Shown in pieces: positions 1 through 8,641 of a DNA stretch of 64,000 bases. The notes below the pieces were generated by a model. That model was given only the letters and a program-made list of their open reading frames with translations. It searched no databases and had not been told where the DNA came from. This stretch comes from Cognaticolwellia beringensis. Lineage in GTDB: Bacteria; Pseudomonadota; Gammaproteobacteria; Enterobacterales; Alteromonadaceae. The first letter of the stretch is position 1. Each line of letters begins with the position of its first letter. The stretch is taken from NCBI RefSeq assembly GCF_002076895.1, contig NZ_CP020465.1, positions 1,612,001-1,676,000 of the forward strand, given 5' to 3'. A program made the translations under genes and the position numbers.

Positions 1-198
1 GTAGAAATGGAAGGTGCGGCAATCGCCCATACCTGTCATCAGTTCAAAACCCCATTTGTGGTTATTCGCTCAATGTCAGATATTGCAGGCAAAGAGTCAC
101 CAACCTCATTTGAAGCATACTTAGAAACTGCCTCAGTTAACTCGTCTAAAGTCGTAACGAGTATGATTGAAGCACTGAAAGGAAAGTCATTAAACTAA
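1..198 (+). CDS. mtnN: 5'-methylthioadenosine/S-adenosylhomocysteine nucleosidase, C-terminal part
   Basis: The window opens inside this gene; the last 65 codons are visible. The enzyme hydrolyses methylthioadenosine and S-adenosylhomocysteine to adenine and a thioribose or ribose product in methionine salvage. The visible part starts at [10 protein letters not shown], the family's conserved ribose-binding motif, and continues to RSMSDIAG, which carries the catalytic Asp. Its TAA stop shares one base with the ATG of the next gene (TAATG), so the two are probably translationally coupled. The 5' part lies outside the window. Confidence 0.93.
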   Translation, partial: VEMEGAAIAHTCHQFKTPFVVIRSMSDIAGKESPTSFEAYLETASVNSSKVVTSMIEALKGKSLN

Positions 199-1178
199 TG
201 GAACATCTGAGTAATATTTTAACTAGCCCCTACCTTTATTCTTCTGCCGTCACTTTGTTATTATTGATCGCATTAAAAGCAATAATTGGCCAGTTTATTA
301 CTCAGCAACCGTTAGCATTTTTCAATTTTTATTGTCAGCGTTTAGCCGATAAAGTTAATAAACAGACTAATAGTTCACGCCAACAAAATATTTCAGGCCT
401 CATTGCTGTACTAGTGACTTTAATCCCCATAATCGCAATTTTATGGTTATTTGAAGTGTTTATTGAAGTGCAATGGCTTTGGCATGCATTATTACTTTAT
501 TTCGCCCTAGGCAGCTTTGGCTTAACGAAAACCAATAAAAATATTGCGCGTGAATTAGTTGCTAATAACAACTATCAAGCTAAACAAAAAGTAGCACCGC
601 TTTTGTTGCGCGATACCGAACAACTGTCACCGTTAGGTATCAGTAAAGCCTGTATTGAAATGCAAGTGTTACGGAGCTCACAACTGTTAGTTTGTGTGGG
701 GTTCTACTTTCTTTTTTTTGGTCCGTTAGCGGCATTAGCTTTTCGTTTATTGTTAGAAATGCATTACGCATGGAATATCAAAATGTATCGCTTTGTGCAC
801 TTTGGCGCGGCGGTTAACTATATAGTTAAATTACTACAATGGTTGCCGTCACGATTATTTTCCTTACTACTCTTGATCGGCACCGTTGGCCAGAATACCT
901 TGTTATATTGGCGCTTAATACGAGGCAAGTTTTTTCAATTGGACAACGGAATATTGTTGCATGTACTTGCTTTAGGCTTAGAAATAAAACTCAGCGGCGT
1001 GGCTATGTATAACGGAAGTAAAGTCCGTAAAACTAGCTTTAATGACCACGCTAGACAACCGCAAGCCACTGATATTATTCATGCCAGCAAACGCATCAAT
1101 TACGCACTTTATATCTTAATTTTATTAGTGATGTTACTCGCCGTAACCTCCTATTCTCTTTCTGGTATGGGTAAATAA
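198..1178 (+). CDS. CobD/CbiB-family membrane protein (cobalamin-biosynthesis-like)
   Basis: A 326-residue polytopic membrane protein of the CobD/CbiB family. CbiB attaches the aminopropanol arm to cobyric acid, but members encoded beside mtnN in marine gammaproteobacteria are often in genomes without a full cobalamin pathway, so the substrate is uncertain. Hydrophobic segments lie near residues 10-30, 65-105, 160-185, 220-235 and 300-320. The central part has the family-like stretch SPLGISKACIEMQVLRSS before a membrane segment. It overlaps mtnN by one base. No other cobalamin gene is in the window. An AmpE-like role is an alternative. Confidence 0.75.
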   Translation: MEHLSNILTSPYLYSSAVTLLLLIALKAIIGQFITQQPLAFFNFYCQRLADKVNKQTNSSRQQNISGLIAVLVTLIPIIAILWLFEVFIEVQWLWHALLLYFALGSFGLTKTNKNIARELVANNNYQAKQKVAPLLLRDTEQLSPLGISKACIEMQVLRSSQLLVCVGFYFLFFGPLAALAFRLLLEMHYAWNIKMYRFVHFGAAVNYIVKLLQWLPSRLFSLLLLIGTVGQNTLLYWRLIRGKFFQLDNGILLHVLALGLEIKLSGVAMYNGSKVRKTSFNDHARQPQATDIIHASKRINYALYILILLVMLLAVTSYSLSGMGK

Positions 1179-1179
1179 T

Positions 1180-1260
1180 ATGAGTAATAAATGGCGCCCC
1201 TTTTACCCACAATTAAAAGTCTTTGCTAACTTACCGAATCAGGTAAACTATTGGCATTAG
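1180..1260 (+). other. possible 26-codon ORF after the CbiB-like gene
   Basis: An ATG one base after the stop of the CbiB-like gene opens a 26-codon frame (begins MSNKWRPFYPQLK, ends at a TAG). Its position would allow translational coupling, but there is no separate ribosome binding site and no recognised family. It sits where E. coli carries btuF in the mtn-btuF-yadS order. It may be a remnant or chance; I do not assign a function. Confidence 0.25.
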
Positions 1261-1297
1261 CGTAAAAATACGTTTAACCCGATCATAAGGAATTCTC

Positions 1298-1687
1298 ATG
1301 AAATTTATCAAGTCAGCATTAGTTATTTTATTAAGCGTTTGTGCATTTTTAACTTTTGCAGAGCAAACAGCCACTATTTCACAGCAAGCACTTTTAAGCT
1401 TAATGGCCACAGCTGAAAATAAAACCGTCGTGTTAGATGTGCGCACCGCTGAAGAGTTTGCAGAAGGACATATCGCTGGCGCCATTAATATCAGTCACGA
1501 GCAAATTAACGCTAACCTCAGTAAGATTATTGGTTTAAAAGATAAAACTGTTGTCGTGCATTGTCGCTCAGGTCGTCGTGCTATAAGCGCAGAAAATGAT
1601 TTGCGCGCGGCAGGCTTTAGCGACCTTCGCCACTTAGACGGCGATATGAATGGCTGGCAATCAGCTGACTTACCCTTGGTTAAATAA
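1298..1687 (+). CDS. periplasmic single-domain rhodanese-like protein
   Basis: A 129-residue protein with an N-terminal signal peptide (hydrophobic residues 5-20, likely cleavage near the AEQ after residue 20) followed by one rhodanese domain. The active-site loop is HCRSGRR with the catalytic Cys at about residue 89; the CH2A-like segment VVLDVRTAEEFAEGHIAGA lies at 44-62. Such proteins move sulfane sulfur as a cysteine persulfide; PspE is the E. coli periplasmic example. A good ribosome site (AAGGA) lies just upstream of the ATG. It sits 12 bases before the TRIC-family gene and is probably cotranscribed with it. Confidence 0.88.
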   Translation: MKFIKSALVILLSVCAFLTFAEQTATISQQALLSLMATAENKTVVLDVRTAEEFAEGHIAGAINISHEQINANLSKIIGLKDKTVVVHCRSGRRAISAENDLRAAGFSDLRHLDGDMNGWQSADLPLVK

Positions 1688-1699
1688 GCAAGTTCACCA

Positions 1700-2332
1700 A
1701 TGTTAGAATTACTTTATTGGCTTGATCTCTTCGGCGTTATTGTTTTTGCCTTTTCAGGGGCATTAATGGCCGGTCGCTATCAACTCGACCCATTTGGTGT
1801 TGCCGTGCTGTCTGCTGTTACCGCTATTGGTGGCGGCACCATTCGCGATGTAATTTTACAAACACCAGTCTTTTGGGTCAAAAATCCCATATATTTGTAT
1901 GTTATTCTAGCGACTGCCGCATTAACGATTATTTTTATTCGATGCCCCAAGCGTATTCCCAAACGATTCCTATTGGTTTCCGATGCCTTTGGTTTGGCAT
2001 TGTTTGCTGTATTAGGCACTGAGAAAGCCTTAACCTTAGGTGCTGCGGTACCCGTTGCTATTTTATTGGGTATGGTGACAGGCGTTGCCGGTGGTATGAT
2101 CCGCGACGTACTTTGTAATGTAATTCCAATGATATTACGACAAGAAATTTACGCCACTGCGGCGATTTTAGGAGGAGTATTATTTACCTTCCTCCTCTAT
2201 CTTGGTTTACCAGAACATATCGCTATTATTGGCGCAATATTAGGCGCATTAGCATTACGTTTAGCCGCTATTTATTGGCGAGTGACCTTGCCAGCCTTTG
2301 AAATAATTGATCATGATGAAAGTAATAAATAG
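1700..2332 (+). CDS. TRIC/UPF0126-family inner-membrane cation channel (YadS/YicG type)
   Basis: A 210-residue protein made of two repeated UPF0126 units with about seven membrane helices. Each unit carries the family glycine/arginine motif: GGGTIRD at about 44-50 and AGGMIRD at about 130-136. Prokaryotic TRIC proteins are trimeric potassium-permeable channels; the cellular role is not settled. In E. coli the homologue yadS follows mtn and btuF, so the position here, two genes after mtnN, fits YadS. Full length for the family. A hairpin follows the stop. Confidence 0.88.
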   Translation: MLELLYWLDLFGVIVFAFSGALMAGRYQLDPFGVAVLSAVTAIGGGTIRDVILQTPVFWVKNPIYLYVILATAALTIIFIRCPKRIPKRFLLVSDAFGLALFAVLGTEKALTLGAAVPVAILLGMVTGVAGGMIRDVLCNVIPMILRQEIYATAAILGGVLFTFLLYLGLPEHIAIIGAILGALALRLAAIYWRVTLPAFEIIDHDESNK

Positions 2333-2347
2333 CCATAGATATCGAAG

Positions 2348-2377
2348 GTGAACTAAATTGATGACAGCTTAGTTCAC
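2348..2377. terminator. hairpin between the TRIC gene and the broken fumC
   Basis: Perfect 9-base inverted repeat GTGAACTAA / TTAGTTCAC with a 12-base loop, 15 bases after the TRIC stop and before the convergent fumC remnant. There is no clear T-run on either side, so a terminator role is plausible but weak. Confidence 0.4.
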
Positions 2378-2464
2378 ATTAAAAGTCATTTACTGCATCT
2401 ATCCCAGTAAAGTACATTTATTAGCTTATAAATGAATTTTATCAGTTGCTTATATTATTTGATT

Positions 2465-3756
2465 TTATCCACTGGTAAGTTGATTCGGGTCGAGGGGTTT
2501 AATAATCTCGGCGCTTTTGTCATAACCAATCAACTGGTTTAACGCAGTGGTCAAATAAGATTTTTTGCCAAGTTTTGGTTAATCATCAAATGATTTACTT
2601 TCATGTCTTTAATCACTTTATCGGCAAGTCCAATGCTGCTTGAAGTTAACAGTTGAATACTTTGTACGAAAGTATGACCAATCAAAGGTAGCATGGTGTT
2701 GAGTTGAAAATTACCCGATTGCCCAGCTAAGGTAATAGTGGTGTCGTTGCCAATCACCTGAGTACAAGCCATTAATACCGCTTCCGGGATCACCGGGTTA
2801 ACTTTGCCTGGCATAATGCTGCTACCTTTTTGTAGCTCAGGTAACTGTAATTCATTTAAGCCATTTAACGGTCCACTGCTAAGCCAGCGAATATCATTAT
2901 TCACTTTACTCAAACTAACCGCAGAAGTTTTGAGTATTCCGCTTACATGCACTGCTGTGTCTTGAGCACTTATGGCTCGAAAATAATTAGCCGCTGGGCT
3001 CAGTTTTAAGCCGGTTTTTTGGGTTAATACCTGCGTTACGATCGCAGCAAAATCAGGATGTGTGTTAACACTTGTACCGATAGCCGTGCCACCAATAGCC
3101 AGTTTGCATAAGCTAGGTAAGCTATTTTTAAGCTGATCATGTGCATAACGAATTTGGCTGCTCCAGCCACTTATTTCCTGAGCGAAACTTAATGGTATAG
3201 CGTCCATTAAATGCGTTCTGCCATTTTTAATCGTGCTGTGATGTTCACTTGCTTTTGCATCTAAGGTATCACTCAAATGTTCTAATGAGGGTAACAATTC
3301 ATCAGAAATAAGCTTTGCTGCACTTAAGTGGATACATGACGGTATAACGTCATTAGAGCTTTGCCCCATGTTCACGTCATCGTTTGGGTGAAGATTAAAT
3401 TTTTGCTGACTATGTCGCTTGACTAACGAGACAATAACTTCATTCACGTTCATGTTAGTGCTGGTGCCCGAGCCGGTTTGAAACACATCAATTGGAAACT
3501 GATTAACGTGAAAGCCGTCGGCAACTTCTTTGGCAGCCAATTGAATAGCAGCAGATTTATCGGCATCAAGCAGCCCTAACTCTTGATTAGCTTGTGCACA
3601 GGCGCTTTTTATTGTCGCTAATGCCCAAAGAAATGCCCGCGGCATTTTTAGCTCACTAGTGGTAAAATTAGTTAGAGCTTTGGCCGTTTCGCTGCCATAC
3701 AATATATCGGTTATTTCGCTACTTTTAGATGTTTTAATGTCGTCATTTTTTTGCAT
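2465..3756 (-). pseudogene. fumC: decayed second copy of class II fumarate hydratase
   Basis: A close paralogue of the intact fumC at 6722-8098, in the same orientation. The first 401 codons stay open and keep the family signatures, including GRTHLMDA and GSSIMPGKVNP. Then one base is missing near 2554-2557 (intact copy reads CCTATTTTGGC, this copy CTTATTTGACC), giving a TGA at 2551. Reading on in the corrected frame gives TALNQLIGYDKSAEI and then jumps to IKPLDPNQL, so about 26 codons are missing relative to the intact copy near 2500-2506. The frame finally stops at 2465. The truncated 401-residue product would lack the C-terminal domain; activity is doubtful. A sequencing error cannot explain the 78-base deletion. 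Confidence 0.88.
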
Positions 3757-3863
3757 TTAGTTATCCTTTAATTACCCGAGAATAGTAGCTTGAGAATTTT
3801 TCGTCGACTGACATTTACCTATGTAATGATAGGCATATTACTCTGAAAATATATTTAATCTGA

Positions 3864-4625
3864 CTACTTATTGAACATGAGCTTATTTTTAATCTCTGCT
3901 AGATACTCAACATCATTCAATTTGTCGTCATTGTATTCTGGACAGGCTTTTATCTGCTCAAAACTAAGATTACAGGTGACCGTTTTTTCTTCCCAATTTA
4001 ACTTATCTAAATGCTTTGGAGAGATCAGTACTTTTTTGCCGCCAGGTAGCCAATCACGGGTATCAACCACAATGTAAAGCAGAGACCAGCTATCGGTGTC
4101 ACAAATGAAGTCTTTGATATAGCCTTTTTTACCATCTAAAGCATCTATACCGTAATGTGTAACCTCATTGGTTGAACGAAGATGATTGGTAGTCTTAGTC
4201 TCTTCAGTTTCGCTGCTATCTTTTGACAATGTATTTGGCTTAACCAAAGCCATTGGATACGCGTATTCACCCCATGCTCCAGGCCCCACCCAATAGTAAC
4301 CATAGGCATAATAATCAAAATAGCTCTTTTCAAACTCACGGGAAACTGTTTCGTGTTCATCGATTTGTGGACTGTTCTTAACCTTATCTTTTGTTATAGA
4401 CACGTTAAGTTGCTGCTCTTCAATATCGTATTCAAGCAGTGATATAGGGCTTATCAAGGTTTTTTCACTTAAGGGTACCCAAGGCTGGATATCAACGACC
4501 ATAAATCTTATGGTCCAGTGCCTATCATCAAAATACACATCGGTTACCTGCCCAATTTCACCATCTACTGCATGAATAGTACTTCCGTTTAGCTCTTCCA
4601 AATTAACTAACATCACTTTCTCCAT
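3864..4625 (-). CDS. protein with two PRC-barrel domains
   Basis: A 253-residue soluble protein with two PRC-barrel units, at about 8-75 (GSTIHAVDGEIGQVTDVYFD) and 158-225 (DALDGKKGYIKDFICD). Both carry the family's G-x-V/I-x-D-x-x-x-D pattern and the trailing W-x-P...K-x-L-I-S-P motif. The linker holds the aromatic stretch YFDYYAYGYYWVGPGAW common in this family. PRC barrels act in photosynthetic reaction centre H subunits and as general binding modules; the role of stand-alone bacterial copies is not known. A second ATG at 4613 has a better-spaced GGAG and may be the true start. It lies alone between decayed genes. Confidence 0.82.
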   Translation of the reverse strand: MEKVMLVNLEELNGSTIHAVDGEIGQVTDVYFDDRHWTIRFMVVDIQPWVPLSEKTLISPISLLEYDIEEQQLNVSITKDKVKNSPQIDEHETVSREFEKSYFDYYAYGYYWVGPGAWGEYAYPMALVKPNTLSKDSSETEETKTTNHLRSTNEVTHYGIDALDGKKGYIKDFICDTDSWSLLYIVVDTRDWLPGGKKVLISPKHLDKLNWEEKTVTCNLSFEQIKACPEYNDDKLNDVEYLAEIKNKLMFNK

Positions 4626-5190
4626 CTTTGTTCGTTATATTTAACAATTGATTTTCATCAGAACATCAGAATTTTCGTTCTCATACGCCGATAATAATTT
4701 AAGATGATTCGTACAAGTCCCTTACTTTATATGTTACCTAATTACTTGCTACAATGCTTAGAGTACATACTATAATTATAGTTCAAACTTTATTTGTCTT
4801 GAGTATAAAGCCAATAAAAACAGATGGGCAAACTTAACCCAACAAAAATAAATAGTTAGTACACTAAATAAAAATCATAACCAACACAAAAATTTAATGG
4901 TTTCTAATTGAGTTTCATGTGACAAAGGTAGGCGTTAAAAGTCATAGTGGCAGTTACTAATATGTTCAGTAGCAATGTCATTTTATTAAACTTAATACGT
5001 TAGTGTGTTAGTTATGAAAAAACAGACTATAACGGGAATCGCTTTATTTACCTTGTTCACTGGCTCGCCTGATTATTGTTGATATATGGTGTAGCGTTTA
5101 GCCACTAAGTATTGACAGGTAATTCAACAAGAGCAAAACAATAATGGGGAAAACATAGAGGGAATAATAAACTAGTTTTAAATTGGAAAC
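4626..5190. other. gene-free stretch between PRC-barrel gene and mscL remnant
   Basis: About 560 AT-rich bases without a convincing gene. One plus-strand ORF of 22 codons at 5014-5082 starts MKKQTITGIALFTLFTGS, which looks like a signal peptide cut short by a TGA; it may be the 5' stub of a lost secreted protein. Nothing else was recognised. Confidence 0.5.
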
Positions 5191-5528
5191 TTACCCTAAG
5201 TTGCTGTGCATTGCGGGCACTTAGACGCTTTAATTCTGATAACCGACTAACAAAACGATAACCGAATAACAAAACTGGCAATTTTTCGTTGCCTCCCTAT
5301 TTGCTTCGACTCTGTGTTTTTTATACGATTGATCCCCTTAACTCAGATGATGGCAAACCAAGACACTATTAATAAACAAACCATAACTGACGTTACCACA
5401 CCGTATTTATTGGCAAGTGCTAAGCTAAGATATGGGCCAACCTGTACACGATTTTTTAACACCAAGAACAAGTCGTCCAGATCAACGCCGCAGGTAAATA
5501 AATCCAATACAACAAGATACGAGTACAA
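5191..5528 (-). pseudogene. degraded mscL-like fragment, copy A
   Basis: Minus-strand translation gives LDDLFLVLK then SWFAII, matching the loop and second membrane helix of large-conductance mechanosensitive channels (family pattern VDFSDLF...FINxxxxFxIVAFxxFLLVKGINR). Homology starts near 5490, so the first membrane helix is absent. A TGA at 5343-5345 interrupts the helix where copy B (8642-8935) has Leu. After it VKGINRIK continues, then a one-base deletion and a 19-base duplication break the rest. The last visible piece reads ASKCPQCTAT, a cysteine-pair tail. Not expected to make a channel. Confidence 0.78.
5238..5275. repeat. 19-bp tandem duplication inside the mscL remnant
   Basis: Two adjacent 19-base units, GATAACCGACTAACAAAAC and GATAACCGAATAACAAAAC, differ at one base. 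The corresponding place in copy B (near 8695-8712) has a single unit, so the duplication arose in this copy after the two diverged. Confidence 0.8.
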
Positions 5529-5551
5529 ACCAAGGTTTTATAAGTGAACGT

Positions 5552-6301
5552 TTAGAGAGCCAGTTCGTTTGACATAAGTACTTTGTCTATCGCTTGCTGT
5601 AACTTCTCAACTAACTGCTGTTCAATATCAGAGCTAAGCGCAAAATAATAACGTTTTGGTGGAAAGCGATAAATAATTTCAAAATTTGCGGGATCAAGGT
5701 CAGATGAAACTAAGGTCTCACGCCAGCCATCTTCGCCAAATATCCATAAATCTATCCGTCCAGCACTTAACATCATGCCCAAGTTTGTTGAATGAGAAAG
5801 CAAAGTGATTCTTTGCAGCGAAACGCCAACGTCTTTGAGTATTTCCTCGCCAACATCGCCCCTGACAGCACCGGTGATATAATTCATCATATCTTCTGGT
5901 TTACTGAGCGTAATTTGACGTGTTTTCAACGCTATTAAAACATCACTTTCAGAAGCAATCGGCCCGACCCATTGAAAGTTTTTCTCACGTTCAGGTGTTC
6001 TAATTGTACTGAACAAAACGGTGTTAGGGCCTTTTTGAGCATTTATAAAACCTCTAGCCCAAGGTTGAACTAATATATTCTCGCGTTTTATTGGGCTACC
6101 AGCACTCGCCGAAGCAGCCAACAGTAAATCCACCGCAGGCCCTTGCAATTTTCCATCTCGAATATAATTAAATGAGGCACTACTTTCAGTAATATAAGTC
6201 AGCTCATTAAGTTCGACCGCGAATACCGAGTCACTAGGAGTCCATGCAAAAAGTGTAACTATCGCGACTAAAATCGATAATCTATGAAAAAATGACTGCA
6301 T
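5552..6301 (-). CDS. orphan periplasmic substrate-binding protein (SBP_bac_3 type)
   Basis: A 249-residue secreted protein. Residues 1-28 form a signal peptide ending near SVFAVE. The mature part follows the bacterial extracellular solute-binding protein family 3 layout: a ligand lobe (ITESSASFNYIRDGKLQGPAVD), a middle lobe with the partner-specific stretch PEREKNFQWVGPI, and a hinge return (GMMLSAGRIDLWIFGE). No permease or ATPase gene is nearby, so it may serve a distant transporter or a sensor. It is similar in kind and size to the protein at 33646-34401. The ligand cannot be told from sequence. Confidence 0.8.
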   Translation of the reverse strand: MQSFFHRLSILVAIVTLFAWTPSDSVFAVELNELTYITESSASFNYIRDGKLQGPAVDLLLAASASAGSPIKRENILVQPWARGFINAQKGPNTVLFSTIRTPEREKNFQWVGPIASESDVLIALKTRQITLSKPEDMMNYITGAVRGDVGEEILKDVGVSLQRITLLSHSTNLGMMLSAGRIDLWIFGEDGWRETLVSSDLDPANFEIIYRFPPKRYYFALSSDIEQQLVEKLQQAIDKVLMSNELAL

Positions 6302-6536
6302 ACACCTCCAAACGGCAAAGAAAATTTTAATGCTGATATTTTAACCTTAAAGCTATTCAATATTCGAGATAAAAAAAACCTGTAAGGTCAGGTTCGATGA
6401 AATGGCCGGTGAACGCTCAATTTAGACTGGATATTTAGACTGGCAATTTAGGTCATCTCATTACCAACGTCTCTTTTCAACTTTTCTATTTTAATACGGT
6501 CAATTCTGGCTGGACTAATAAAACATGAAGCAAAAT

Positions 6537-6719
6537 CTACGCAAAACTAGATCTGTGGTTGGTAATAGGGCCAGGTGTGCTATCGCAGACATTACTTAAA
6601 CCATTGTTATTATTGTCTGCTTGGTCGGCGTTGGCATCATTAGGCCTGTTATCGACAATATAATCACCTGACGCACCAATGCCTTTGATATACGCTGGAT
6701 ACTTATCAACTAATGAGCT
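6537..6719 (-). pseudogene. fragment of a thrombospondin type-3-repeat protein
   Basis: Minus-strand translation over about 60 codons reads VDKYPAYIKGIGASGD, then DNRPNDANADQADNNNNG and NVCDSTPG, ending at a TAG at 6537. The second part matches the calcium-binding thrombospondin type-3 pattern DNCPNDANADQADxDxDGxGDVCD, with the first Cys changed to Arg and two Asp changed to Asn. There is no start codon, and the piece abuts the end of fumC. It is a short relic of a secreted or surface protein common in marine gammaproteobacteria. Confidence 0.62.
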
Positions 6720-6721
6720 AA

Positions 6722-8098
6722 CTAAGTTTCGCCCCTAATAAGTCGTTTCGGATCTAGGAGTTTAACAAGCTCTGTCTCAGTTATATCGGTTAGCTCAATT
6801 GCAACATCTAACACCGTTCTTTTTTCTTCATACGCTTTTTTAGCAATCTCGGCACTCTTGTCATAACCAATCAACTTGTTTAACGCAGTTGCCAAAATAG
6901 GATTTTTTGCCAAGTTTTGATTAATCATAGAATGATTTACTTGCATATTTTTAATCACTTTATCGGCAAGTGCTGAACTGCTCGAACTTAGCAGTTGTAT
7001 ACTTTGTATCAAAGTATGGCCAATTAAAGGTAGCATAGTATTCAGTTGAAAGTTGCCAGATTGCCCTGCTAAGGTAATGGTTGTGTCATTACCTATCACC
7101 TGAGTACAGGCCATTAAAACCGCCTCTGGGATCACTGGGTTAACTTTACCAGGCATAATACTGCTGCCTTTTTGTAATGCTGGTAACTGTAATTCATTTA
7201 AGCCATTCAACGGCCCGCTGCTAAGCCAACGAATATCATTGCTAATTTTACTCAGACTAACAGCGGTAGTTTTGAGCATGCCGCTAACATGTACCGCGGT
7301 ATCTTGAGCACTTATTGCCCGAAAATAATTATCGGCGGGAGTAAATGTTAATCCTGTGCTTTGTGATAATATCCTCGTTACAATCCCTGCAAATTCTGGA
7401 TGTGTGTTTACACCGGTACCGATTGCAGTACCACCAATAGCCAGTTTCAATAAACTAGATAAGCTATTTTCAAGCTGTTCATATGCAAAACGAATTTGGC
7501 TGCTCCAGCCACTAATCTCCTGAGCTAAACTCAATGGCATAGCATCCATTAAATGCGTTCTGCCGGTTTTAATCGTGTTGATATGTTCACTGGCTTTTGC
7601 ATCCAGAGTATGGCGTAAGTGTTGTAACGAAGGTAATAATTCTTCAGAGATAAGCTTTGCAGCACTCAGGTGAATACACGACGGGATCACGTCATTTGAG
7701 CTTTGACCCATATTAACGTCGTCGTTTGGGTGCAAGCTAATTTTCTGCTGGCTATGTTGCTTAGCTATCGATGCAATCACTTCATTGATGTTCATGTTAG
7801 TACTGGTGCCAGAACCAGTTTGAAATACATCAACGGGAAACTGATCAACGTGAAAGCCGTCAGTAATTTCTTTAGCTGCCATTTGAATAGCAGCAGATTT
7901 TTCGGCATCAAGTAGACCTAACTCTTGGTTAGCTTGCGCACATGCACTTTTTATTGTCGCTAATGCCGAAATAAAGGCTCGCGGCATTTTAAGCTTGCTA
8001 ATGGTAAAGTTACTCAGCGCTTTGGCTGTTTCACTACCATATAATATAGCGTTTTTTTCGCTACTTTTGGATGCTGCACTGTCATCTTTTTTAAGCAT
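6722..8098 (-). CDS. fumC: class II fumarate hydratase
   Basis: A 458-residue, full-length class II fumarase that interconverts fumarate and malate in the TCA cycle without an iron-sulfur cluster. Signatures are SGTSTNMN near 96-103, GQSSNDVIPS at 131-140, GRTHLMDA at 179-186 and the superfamily loop GSSIMPGKVN at 311-320 with the catalytic Ser. The THL (rather than TQL) sequence favours fumarase over aspartate ammonia-lyase. A ribosome site (AAGGATA) precedes the ATG. A decayed paralogue lies 3 kb downstream at 2465-3756; this copy is the one expected to work. Confidence 0.93.
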   Translation of the reverse strand: MLKKDDSAASKSSEKNAILYGSETAKALSNFTISKLKMPRAFISALATIKSACAQANQELGLLDAEKSAAIQMAAKEITDGFHVDQFPVDVFQTGSGTSTNMNINEVIASIAKQHSQQKISLHPNDDVNMGQSSNDVIPSCIHLSAAKLISEELLPSLQHLRHTLDAKASEHINTIKTGRTHLMDAMPLSLAQEISGWSSQIRFAYEQLENSLSSLLKLAIGGTAIGTGVNTHPEFAGIVTRILSQSTGLTFTPADNYFRAISAQDTAVHVSGMLKTTAVSLSKISNDIRWLSSGPLNGLNELQLPALQKGSSIMPGKVNPVIPEAVLMACTQVIGNDTTITLAGQSGNFQLNTMLPLIGHTLIQSIQLLSSSSSALADKVIKNMQVNHSMINQNLAKNPILATALNKLIGYDKSAEIAKKAYEEKRTVLDVAIELTDITETELVKLLDPKRLIRGET

Positions 8099-8641
8099 TT
8101 TGTATCCTTTTTCAATCTTAAGAATTCTGCTTTATCATTCAAATATACACTAAAAATACGCATATACTTATTTGTTAAATATTAGGCAACCACAGGGTTG
8201 CAGCAGCCCCAAATATACCTACTCCCATAATAAGTCTTGCCGCCATAAGTGCTATCGAACGGCATATTTTCCAGTAGCATTTGCTTTATTTAGCGCCCAA
8301 AAATATAATTATTACAAAGCTAACGTAATAAGATATTGGGCAAACGCTAAGACAAAGTAAAGGCCTTTCAGAGGTTTATGAGTCAAAGCCGACGGGCCTT
8401 TGATGAATTGAAATTCAAGCCATTAGACCAACGCTGAAGAACCAACCAGCGTTAACAACCATCATTAATCGCAATGCCCATTGACGATGTTTAGTTATCT
8501 TACGCGCTAGCGCGTTTCGTAAAGCGAATAGGGTTTTAACTACTTTACGGCTTTTTTGAGCAAAATTTACAGGATACTAAAAACTTTATATGGAAAGAGT
8601 CAAAAATGAGAGTCGATAGTCGATAAACTAGAAAATTAGAA
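8099..8641. other. gene-free stretch between fumC and mscL remnant
   Basis: About 540 bases without a convincing gene. A 24-codon minus-strand piece (8173-8247) reads MAARLIMGVGIFGAAATLWLPN, a membrane-helix-like sequence ending in TAA, with a stop shortly upstream; it could be the tail of a lost membrane gene. A 14-base perfect palindrome ACGCGCTAGCGCGT lies at 8502-8515. Nothing else was recognised. Confidence 0.4.

Noticed and set aside
1231..1485. 84-codon minus-strand ORF over the rhodanese gene
   Set aside because: Shadow of the rhodanese coding strand.
3864..4625. PRC-barrel protein as a photosynthetic reaction-centre subunit
   Set aside because: No other photosynthesis gene is present, and stand-alone PRC-barrel proteins occur in many non-phototrophs.
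5314..5547. 77-codon plus-strand ORF
   Set aside because: It is antisense to the mscL remnant, which explains the sequence.
8172..8360. 62-codon plus-strand ORF after fumC
   Set aside because: Cys/Tyr/Lys-rich, no ribosome site, and the opposite strand gives a more protein-like short membrane segment.
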